Source: Clostridium sp. (lineage in GTDB: Bacteria; Bacillota; Clostridia; Peptostreptococcales; Peptostreptococcaceae). Taken from it: DNA of 47,572 nt. The notes beneath the pieces are model-generated. The model was not told the origin of the DNA. It worked only from the letters and a program-made list of their open reading frames with translations, and did no database searches. Shown here one piece after another: positions 42,184 through 47,572 of this stretch; position 1 is the stretch's first letter; every line of letters starts with the position of its first letter. The DNA is taken from contig JALFMW010000389.1 of NCBI GenBank assembly GCA_022782605.1, forward strand, positions 1-47,572. Direction: 5' to 3'. Both the position numbers and the translations under genes were made by a program.

Positions 42184-42212
42184 TTGACATAATAAAACAA
42201 AAGTGATATACT
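42184..42212 (+). promoter_or_regulatory. Early plus-arm promoter 2
   Basis: TTGACA at 42184-42189, 17-base spacer, TATACT at 42207-42212, the same as promoter 1. GTGAT (42203-42207) and ATCAC (42216-42220) form a dyad over the -10 and start. It is preceded by A-rich DNA. Confidence 0.85.
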
Positions 42213-42450
42213 TAAATCACTCAAGGCAAAAAGCAACTGAGTAGTTATGATATTTGATAATTTATTTATGAATAGTGTAATAAGTAATTGACTTAGTTAT
42301 GCTTATATTAAAGTAATTTACAATGTGAAATAATATAAGAGTAGAGTTTATCACTCAATTAACTATAAAGACATCAAGACAATTAGATAAAAACTATTTG
42401 ATAAATAATTGTTAAATTGAAACTAAAAAGAAAACATTATTTTAAAAGTG

Positions 42451-42717
42451 GGAAACTTGCACTAGCAAACTTATCAATTTATTAATAAATTGTGTTTGTA
42501 GGTAAAATTGGCAACTAGTACTTGAAATTACATTTTTAAAATTGTGTATTGATACACGTAAACGTGCAAGTCCAGAGTTTATGTATAATTGTAGTGCATA
42601 TTCTAAAAATAAGGTGGGACAGTAGAATGGAAACGAGAGCGTCTATTCACTTACGTAGTAGCACGGCGTTAGTTATGTATATATTAAATTATAAGTGTTA
42701 TAAGGACTATAACATTA
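42451..42717 (+). ncRNA. Structured leader region before the first early gene
   Basis: Helices seen: ACTTGCAC 42455-42462 with GTGCAAGT 42564-42571, closing a 109-base domain and extended by GG/CC across a bulge; CAAAC/GTTTG (42466-42470/42494-42498) over a CAATTTA/TAAATTG stem; GTGTAT/ATACAC (42544-42557); a stem AATGGA-CG/CG-TCTATT around AGAG (42627-42646); and GTGTTATA/TATAACAT (42697-42714). GC content is clearly above its surroundings. It would be in the leader of transcripts from both early promoters. It matches no riboswitch I know. Confidence 0.5.
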
Positions 42718-42843
42718 CATAATGAAGTGCGTTTATTGTGTTAGTGGTCTAATAAATAAAATAAATATACCACAATATATTTTAATAAGTATATTAAAGC
42801 AAGTGTGTTAGTAGTTTGTAAATCTAAACAACTATTAATACAC

Positions 42844-42871
42844 TTGAAATTAATATATAAAAGTATATAAA
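42844..42871 (+). promoter_or_regulatory. Possible promoter before the first plus-arm gene
   Basis: TTGAAA at 42844-42849, 16-base spacer, TATAAA at 42866-42871. It overlaps the left arm of an inverted repeat. Weak evidence. Confidence 0.4.
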
Positions 42872-42883
42872 AGCAAGTTATTA
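42856..42883. repeat. Inverted repeat, left arm (28 bp)
   Basis: This 28-base segment (beginning TATAAAAGTATATAAAAG) is the reverse complement of 43882-43909 with one mismatch. The arms flank a block of three small genes, about 1.0 kb apart. Confidence 0.75.
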
Positions 42884-42922
42884 AAATAATAAAATAATAA
42901 AAAATAGGAGTGTGATTTAAAA

Positions 42923-43198
42923 ATGACAAATGAAAATGTAATCAAAAAGTTTTTAGAAAAGGAACAGGCAAAAACACCATTAAGAACTGTAGTAAATGGT
43001 TATTATAGTTATAAAGGTCGTACATTATGGACTAGAGACAACGAGTTAATAAATTATAATACTAGAATTGCATATATAGAAGATAACAATTTATATATCA
43101 ATGTTAAAAAATATTCTAGTACTACAAGTCATATACAAAGTAAAATAAAACAATTAGCAAGTTTAACAAGTTATAATATTATAGAATATCAAGAATAA
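42923..43198 (+). CDS. First early gene, hypothetical protein, 91 aa
   Basis: Not recognised. ATAGGAGTGTGAT lies upstream, a ribosome site style (AGGAGTGTGA) shared by the neighbouring genes. It opens MTNENVIKKFLEKEQAKTPL and has a beta-rich middle (YYSYKGRTLWTRDN) and a Ser/Thr-rich helical end. Small early proteins at this place often act on the host, but no motif supports a function. Confidence 0.7.
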   Translation: MTNENVIKKFLEKEQAKTPLRTVVNGYYSYKGRTLWTRDNELINYNTRIAYIEDNNLYINVKKYSSTTSHIQSKIKQLASLTSYNIIEYQE

Positions 43199-43214
43199 GG
43201 AGTATGATTTAAAA

Positions 43215-43544
43215 ATGAAAATAACTAAAAAAGAATTAATAAACGATTTAAAAAGTTTTAAGGGTAAAAAGCAATACTACTTGTCAATGTTTAACAATGA
43301 TATTCAAGATGTACTTGATACAATAGAATATGCTAGTGATAGTGATAGAGAAGAACACATATCTAATAACAGTAGAATTATTGAAAATGTAGAAGTTAAA
43401 AGTAATGGATTTAAAGTTAATACAAGCAACTACTATTTTAATGGGAAAATAGATATTTATAAAATAGAACATAATAATTATATATACCATATACTACACG
43501 ATTTTAACAATAATAATATAATGATTTATGAAGTTTTAATATAA
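43215..43544 (+). CDS. Hypothetical protein, 109 aa
   Basis: Not recognised. Basic start (MKITKKELINDLKSFKGKKQ), then acidic and beta-rich segments. AAGGAGTATGAT ribosome site. Same block as its two neighbours, within the 28-bp inverted repeats. Confidence 0.65.
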   Translation: MKITKKELINDLKSFKGKKQYYLSMFNNDIQDVLDTIEYASDSDREEHISNNSRIIENVEVKSNGFKVNTSNYYFNGKIDIYKIEHNNYIYHILHDFNNNNIMIYEVLI

Positions 43545-43564
43545 GAATTAAGGAGTGATAAACT

Positions 43565-43849
43565 ATGAATAAAAAAGAATTTTATGAGATACTACAAAAA
43601 GATAATTTTAATAGTGATATGACTTTTGATACGTTACAAGAAGCAATAAATTTTTTAAGAAATATTTTGAAAACAGAAACTAATTACAATTATAATATCA
43701 ATAAAAATAATGCATATAGTCTATATAAAGTTATCTATAATGATAGTAATGATTATTATGATTATTACGAGATACTACCAGAAATAAGTATAAAAGATTA
43801 TAGTTATATGAGTTATAAAGATAAAGAAATGTATTTTAATAATATTTAA
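43565..43849 (+). CDS. Tyr/Asn/Asp-rich hypothetical protein, 94 aa
   Basis: Not recognised. Rich in Asn, Tyr and Asp (NYNYNINKNNAYSLYK, DSNDYYDYYEIL). AAGGAGTGATAAACT site. It is the third gene of the block; about 120 non-coding bases follow, which include the right arm of the inverted repeat. Confidence 0.65.
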   Translation: MNKKEFYEILQKDNFNSDMTFDTLQEAINFLRNILKTETNYNYNINKNNAYSLYKVIYNDSNDYYDYYEILPEISIKDYSYMSYKDKEMYFNNI

Positions 43850-43881
43850 GATGTATAAAATAATAGATTAAGTTATTAATA

Positions 43882-43909
43882 TAATAACTTGTTTTTATAT
43901 ACTTTTATA
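43882..43909. repeat. Inverted repeat, right arm (28 bp)
   Basis: Reverse complement, with one mismatch, of 42856-42883; begins TAATAACTTGTTTTTATATA. See the left arm. Confidence 0.75.
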
Positions 43910-43970
43910 AAAATAAAGGTATAAAGTTATCCAAAATAAAATGAAATAAGAAAAGGAGTGTGAGTTATTT

Positions 43971-45392
43971 ATGGATAATAATAATATTGAAGTAGTGGAC
44001 TTAAAGAGATGTTGCTACTGTAATAGTGAAGTGAGTGCAGAAAAGGGGGTACAATGGGGCAGATATTTCTATTGTGATAGGTGCTTTAAAGATAATAAGT
44101 GCATGGTAGATAGTTACCATAATCCTAGTATTGATACATCTTTTAAACGTAGTAAAAAAGATAGTAGTACAGAGAATTTATATCTAGGTATTGAGTTAGA
44201 GATAACAAAAGATATTTATGGAAGATGTACACAAAGTGAACATATCGACAACGTGTTCTACATTAGAAAGAATTTTAAAGAATTGGGACTTAATTTTGAA
44301 ACAGATAGCAGTATAGGTGATGGTATGGAAATAGTTACACAACCTATGACATATAAGTACTTTAAAGAAAATCAAGATAAGTTTAAAAGTATTTTTGAAT
44401 ACCTAACAAGTAAAGGTTATTTCAGCCACGATAAAGGTAAATGTGGACTACATATTCACGTATCAAAGAATGCACTAGGTGATACAAATGAAAAGATACA
44501 ACAAACAATTGAAAAGATAATGCTATTTGTAGAAACTTATAGAAACAATATAGAAATATTTAGTAGAAGAAAACATCAAGAATTTAGTTCTTATAATTGT
44601 TATACAATACCATATCATAAACAACATAGTTCTAGTAATTATATTAAAAATGACGATTATTATAAAAGTGGTAAAATGTTATACGAAATAAATAAAAATG
44701 ACTGTATAGGACATGCAAGTGTAGTAAATACTGATACAAGTACTGGTGAAACTGTGGAATTTAGAATGTTTAGAGGTACATTAAAATATGAAACATTTGT
44801 AGCAACAATAGAGTTCGTAAACAATTTAGTACATGTATGTAAAGAGAATATGACATCTAAAATAAGTTGGAATAAAGTTATTAATTATGGTGGTGAATTT
44901 ATTAAAGATTATGTAGATAGTTTAAATATAATAGATAGTAATATGTATTTAAGAGATTATACTAAACAAATAGAAACAAATATTGAAAAAGAAAATGTTA
45001 AAAATAAAGTTATAATTGATAAATATAAAAAAGATTTAAGTGAAATAGAAGTAAGTTTACAAAATTTATTAAATCAACCTATAAACTTTAATAATGATAT
45101 TAAACAAGTACGTTCTATATTAAATTTTAGAAAACTTATATATGATGCGTTAAGCAATATACTTGTAGATAATACAGATAATGAAAGTCAATCATTATAT
45201 ATTAGATTAAGAGCATTAAGTATGTATAATTATAATGAAACTTGTAAAAGTAATTTAAAAGCATTAAAACGTACATTAGAAAGTTATACTTGTTATAAAT
45301 TAGATGATGACATGATAACTGTTGTAAAAAATAGTATAGAAACTATAAAAGATATATTGAATAAAGAAAATAATACAGAAACTATATATTAA
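43971..45392 (+). CDS. Amidoligase-family (COOH-NH2 ligase) protein with zinc ribbon, 473 aa
   Basis: Residues 14-38 form a zinc ribbon (C14, C17, C35, C38). The core fits the amidoligase family related to glutamine synthetase/ATP-grasp ligases: LGIELEIT near 72, FETDSSIGDGMEIVTQPM near 117, CGLHIHVSKNALG near 160, and VEFRMFRGTLKYETFVATIEFV near 262. Such enzymes join an amine or amino acid to a carboxyl group with ATP. The last ~170 residues are a helical region of unknown role. It is directly followed by a class II glutamine amidotransferase, which could supply ammonia. Target unknown. Confidence 0.75.
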   Translation: MDNNNIEVVDLKRCCYCNSEVSAEKGVQWGRYFYCDRCFKDNKCMVDSYHNPSIDTSFKRSKKDSSTENLYLGIELEITKDIYGRCTQSEHIDNVFYIRKNFKELGLNFETDSSIGDGMEIVTQPMTYKYFKENQDKFKSIFEYLTSKGYFSHDKGKCGLHIHVSKNALGDTNEKIQQTIEKIMLFVETYRNNIEIFSRRKHQEFSSYNCYTIPYHKQHSSSNYIKNDDYYKSGKMLYEINKNDCIGHASVVNTDTSTGETVEFRMFRGTLKYETFVATIEFVNNLVHVCKENMTSKISWNKVINYGGEFIKDYVDSLNIIDSNMYLRDYTKQIETNIEKENVKNKVIIDKYKKDLSEIEVSLQNLLNQPINFNNDIKQVRSILNFRKLIYDALSNILVDNTDNESQSLYIRLRALSMYNYNETCKSNLKALKRTLESYTCYKLDDDMITVVKNSIETIKDILNKENNTETIY

Positions 45393-45411
45393 GAAAAGGA
45401 GTGTGATTAAT

Positions 45412-46377
45412 GTGTGTATTATAGTAGCAAAAAATAAAGGTGTAGAATTACCTACAAAAAAGACATTAAGGCAGTGTTTTGAAAGAAATAAAGATGGTGC
45501 TGGAATAATGTATGTAAAAGATAATAAAGTAATAATTGAAAAAGGACTTATGACTTTTCAAGAATTTTACCAAAAGTTAAGAAGTATTAAAAGAGAGTTT
45601 GGTGGTGATTTAACTAATAAAGCAATAGTTATGCACTTTAGAATTGGAACACATGGCGAAAATGATAAAGCAACAACTCACCCATTTCCTATATCAAGTA
45701 ATTTTGACGATTTAAGAGCAACTTATTTTGAAACTGATATAGGAATGGTACATAATGGTATTATAAGTGCATATAATTATGATAGTGTATTAAGTGATAC
45801 ACAAACATTTATAAGAGATTATGTTAGTGTATTTAAGGACTTAAAAAAGAATTTTTATAAAAATAGTAAAGTTATGGAAATTATTGCAGATAAAGCAAAT
45901 ACTATGAGTAATAAGTTATGCTTCCTGGATAATAAAGAGAACATTTACTGGTATGGTAATAAATTTATTGATAATGGTGTTATATATTCAAATGAAACTT
46001 ATAAACCTTATACTTATAACTCATATAGAAATTATAATTATAATTATAATTATGACTATGATTATTGGTATGGTTATAGTAGTTATTCTAATTCATATTC
46101 TAGTAAATCAAAAAATAAAGTTAAGTCTTATACATTAGATGATTTTGTTAAAAATAGAATTAAGTATGAACTTTTAGAAGTAGGTGATTATTATGAAACA
46201 GAAAATGGAAAAGATGGTGATTTTGTACATAAAAATGAAATGATAATAATAGATAAAGACCACAACTTATATGAAGTTAAAGGTAATAGTGTATCATTAA
46301 TAGGTACAGACGTAGATGTGTTTGATAGTAATTTTAAAATAAAATATTTCACATATAAAGGAGGATTAGCACAATGA
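45412..46377 (+). CDS. Class II glutamine amidotransferase (YafJ-like Ntn), 321 aa
   Basis: Predicted to release ammonia from glutamine. The GTG at 45412 gives Met-Cys-Ile-Ile, so Cys2 becomes the N-terminal nucleophile after Met removal, as required; an upstream in-frame GTG (45403) would bury it. Other family segments: NKDGAGIMYV near 25, IVMHFRIGTHG near 72 (Arg and His for substrate), THPFPI, DIGMVHNGII near 107 (oxyanion and Asn), and SNKLCFLD. The C-terminal ~120 residues carry a tyrosine-rich tract (NYNYNYNYDYDYWYGY near 205-222). A plus-strand AAGGAGTG site precedes it. It pairs with the upstream amidoligase. Confidence 0.8.
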   Translation: MCIIVAKNKGVELPTKKTLRQCFERNKDGAGIMYVKDNKVIIEKGLMTFQEFYQKLRSIKREFGGDLTNKAIVMHFRIGTHGENDKATTHPFPISSNFDDLRATYFETDIGMVHNGIISAYNYDSVLSDTQTFIRDYVSVFKDLKKNFYKNSKVMEIIADKANTMSNKLCFLDNKENIYWYGNKFIDNGVIYSNETYKPYTYNSYRNYNYNYNYDYDYWYGYSSYSNSYSSKSKNKVKSYTLDDFVKNRIKYELLEVGDYYETENGKDGDFVHKNEMIIIDKDHNLYEVKGNSVSLIGTDVDVFDSNFKIKYFTYKGGLAQ

Positions 46378-46586
46378 TAAATTTAACACAAAAAAGAGCA
46401 AGAAAAACATTAGAAAAAATAGAAAAGATAACAAGTTTATGTAATGAATTAGGAATTGAGTTTGATAACTTACTTACTAATCATTATAAACTAATTTATA
46501 AAGAAGTAGAATATGTGTTTCAAAATTATAATGATATGCTTAATTGTTTAGAATTAATAAAAGTAAAGGAGAGTGAGATTAAATAA
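46374..46586 (+). CDS. Small helical hypothetical protein, 70 aa
   Basis: Not recognised. The start overlaps the amidotransferase stop (ATGA). Basic N-terminal helix (KRARKTLEKIEKITSLC) and an acidic, aromatic end. It may be expressed with the cassette. Confidence 0.6.
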   Translation: MINLTQKRARKTLEKIEKITSLCNELGIEFDNLLTNHYKLIYKEVEYVFQNYNDMLNCLELIKVKESEIK

Positions 46587-46840
46587 TGAATAAGATTTAT
46601 GATAATGGTGCATTAATGTTAGGTAATGTACAAATGATAATTAATGAAACAGAAAAAGAATTAAAAAATGGTGTAGATATGTTTTATATTGATATGGAAG
46701 AATTAATAAAAGATTTAAAAGAATTAAGAGATATAGACTGTGAAATGGTTGTATGTATAAACTATGATAATGGTATGAGTTATTCAATAGACTATTGGAG
46801 TAGTAAAGATATAATAAATAAAGAAAGTGAGGAAAAATAG
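46586..46840 (+). CDS. Acidic hypothetical protein, 84 aa
   Basis: Not recognised. It starts with a TAATG overlap. Helical first half with an acidic strand of Glu/Asp/Leu (MEELIKDLKELRDIDCEM) and a beta-rich second half with NYDNGMSYSIDYWSS. Confidence 0.6.
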   Translation: MNKIYDNGALMLGNVQMIINETEKELKNGVDMFYIDMEELIKDLKELRDIDCEMVVCINYDNGMSYSIDYWSSKDIINKESEEK

Positions 46841-46841
46841 T

Positions 46842-47012
46842 ATGCAATTAAAAGATATTAGTTATGAGGAATTATTAGGTGCAATAAAAGATTATATTCG
46901 TGATAATTATGATTATGAGTTATGTGAAGATTTTGGAAATGAATTACAATATACATTAAAAAATGGAAAACATATTAATATATACATAAATGTGGAAAGT
47001 GAGGAAAAATAA
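46842..47012 (+). CDS. Small acidic hypothetical protein, 56 aa
   Basis: Not recognised. GTGAGGAAAAATAGTATG places the start at 46842. Same style of ending (SEEK) as the 84-aa neighbour, ESEEK in both, probably because these codons carry the AGTGAGGA ribosome site for the next gene. Confidence 0.6.
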   Translation: MQLKDISYEELLGAIKDYIRDNYDYELCEDFGNELQYTLKNGKHINIYINVESEEK

Positions 47013-47013
47013 A

Positions 47014-47337
47014 ATGTTAAATCAAGTAGTAATAGTAGGTAGATTAGTGGAAAAACCTATCATAGAAGAAAATGAAAATGGAAAGAAAGTATGTAATATT
47101 ACTTTAGCAGTACCTAGAAGTTATAAAAATGTTGAGGGAATATATGATACAGACTTTATTAAATGTACTTTATTGAATGGTATTGCTGAAAATACAGCAG
47201 AATATTGTAATAAAGGTGATTTAATTGCAGTTAAAGGTAGATTACAATGTTTAGGTGGTAATGAACTTCAAGTAGTAGCAGAAAAGGTAACATTTTTATC
47301 ATCTAATAAAACTAATAATGACAAGGAGGAAGAATAA
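47014..47337 (+). CDS. ssb: Single-stranded DNA-binding protein, 107 aa
   Basis: OB-fold SSB: NQVVIVGRLVEKPIIEE at the start, ITLAVPRSYKNVEGIYDTDFIKCTLLNGIAE (in two parts, residues 33-64), KGDLIAVKGRLQCLGG and VVAEKVTFLSS, ending in an acidic tail DKEEE. Shorter than host SSB because the tail is short. The start ATG 47014 follows GTGAGGA. It covers ssDNA at forks and in recombination. Confidence 0.9.
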   Translation: MLNQVVIVGRLVEKPIIEENENGKKVCNITLAVPRSYKNVEGIYDTDFIKCTLLNGIAENTAEYCNKGDLIAVKGRLQCLGGNELQVVAEKVTFLSSNKTNNDKEEE

Positions 47338-47540
47338 TGAAAGAATTAAAACATATTAAAGAACTATTATCAAAATGTATTGATTATTTAATGGAAATTT
47401 GGGAGAAAGAAGAACCTGAAGAAATTAAAAATCATTTTAAATTAATTGGCTTTACTGATAATGATTTAGAATATTATGGTATCAATGAAAGTTTATCTTA
47501 TAGTGAAGAAGATAGTAAACTTCCGTGGGAAAGATACTAA
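47337..47540 (+). CDS. Small acidic hypothetical protein, 67 aa
   Basis: Not recognised. ATGA overlap with the SSB stop; helical first half (HIKELLSKCIDYLMEIWEK) and acidic second half ending SKLPWERY. The gene's 3' 109 bases appear again at the start of the contig. It is followed by the 57-aa gene, so the early operon runs across the junction. Confidence 0.65.
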   Translation: MKELKHIKELLSKCIDYLMEIWEKEEPEEIKNHFKLIGFTDNDLEYYGINESLSYSEEDSKLPWERY

Positions 47541-47572
47541 AGGGGGAGTGATTATAATGAAATATTATAGAA
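47432..47572. repeat. Terminal direct repeat, second copy
   Basis: Exact copy of bases 1-141. See the entry at the beginning of the window. Confidence 0.9.
47557..47572 (+). CDS. First 16 bases of the gene at 126-299 (copy in the contig overlap)
   Basis: ATG and four codons of the 57-aa gene behind GGGGGAGTG; the rest lies at 126-299. Present twice only because the contig ends overlap. Confidence 0.75.

Larger units (their letters stand above)
41139..42922. other. Gene-free 1.78-kb divergent control region, origin candidate
   Basis: No credible gene on either strand. From left: a T/G-only stretch at 41157-41227, the minus-arm promoter (41247-41275), a C-rich stretch and CA dinucleotides (41300-41376), two 53-bp repeats, A/T-rich tracts, phased A-tracts and plus promoter 1 (41904), a hairpin (42004-42039), a 16-bp palindrome (42094-42109), plus promoter 2 (42184), then a structured leader (42451-42717) before the first plus gene. 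It is the point where the two arms diverge and the likely place for the replication origin. Confidence 0.7.

Noticed and set aside
45953-46138. Overlapping plus-strand ORF rich in Ile and Met
   Set aside because: It is the +1 reading of the tyrosine-rich tract in the amidotransferase and has no ribosome site.
1-47572. CRISPR arrays, insertion sequences, integrase or attachment sites
   Set aside because: No short regularly spaced repeats, transposase or recombinase motifs were seen on either strand; the only mobile elements are the two introns with HNH genes.

Overview
The window is one complete, circularly assembled genome of a tailed phage. Bases 1-141 are repeated exactly at 47432-47572, so the unique length is 47431 bp. 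It is strongly AT-rich, uses TAA, TAG and TGA as stops, and nearly every gene has an AGGAGG-type ribosome site. With a holin, an M23/peptidoglycan-binding lysin and a DUF1071-type annealing protein, this suggests a low-GC Gram-positive (Firmicutes/Bacillota, perhaps gut) host; the host is an inference. No integrase, repressor or tRNA was seen, so nothing points to lysogeny.

Layout: two transcription arms diverge from a gene-free region at 41.14-42.92 kb and converge on a gene-free region at 16.38-16.83 kb. The plus arm (42.92 kb through the circular junction to 16.38 kb) carries early and replication genes: three small unknowns, an amidoligase/glutamine amidotransferase pair, SSB, an ADP-ribosylglycohydrolase, a SNF2-type helicase, a run of small zinc-ribbon and coiled-coil proteins, a MazF/PemK-like protein, a YqaJ-type exonuclease with a DUF1071-type annealing protein, a DUF669-like protein, a primase fused to an MCM-like AAA+ helicase, a family A DNA polymerase, a MazG-like pyrophosphohydrolase and a VRR-NUC nuclease. 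The minus arm (41.14 to 16.83 kb) carries virion and lysis genes in the order fibres, small terminase, large terminase, portal, scaffold, N4-gp56-like capsid, connector, a giant tail hub, fibre, holin and endolysin, and three putative ejection proteins. There is no tape-measure or tail-sheath gene, so the particle is most likely a short-tailed podovirus.

Most notable features: (1) terL is split into three exons by two group I introns, each with its own HNH homing endonuclease and its own sigma-A-like promoter. Splicing rebuilds a 522-aa terminase with the Walker A motif GGFGSGKTT. (2) A non-coding RNA of about 415 nt at the convergence point has its own promoter, long perfect helices and a terminator, and matches no family I recognise. 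(3) The divergent control region has tandem near-identical promoters with a dyad over the -10 box, a 53-bp direct repeat and a structured leader. (4) An amidoligase and a class II glutamine amidotransferase form an early cassette that may make an amide modification. (5) A DnaG-like primase is fused to an MCM-like helicase.

Working model: host RNA polymerase fires the tandem promoters at 41.9 and 42.2 kb to express takeover and replication genes. Secondary promoters with a shared AGTGAAGT/extended -10 signature (1.5, 6.8, 16.4 kb) boost later parts of the plus arm and the terminal RNA. The minus arm is read from a promoter at 41.25 kb with internal boosters before terminase, scaffold/capsid and the connector genes.
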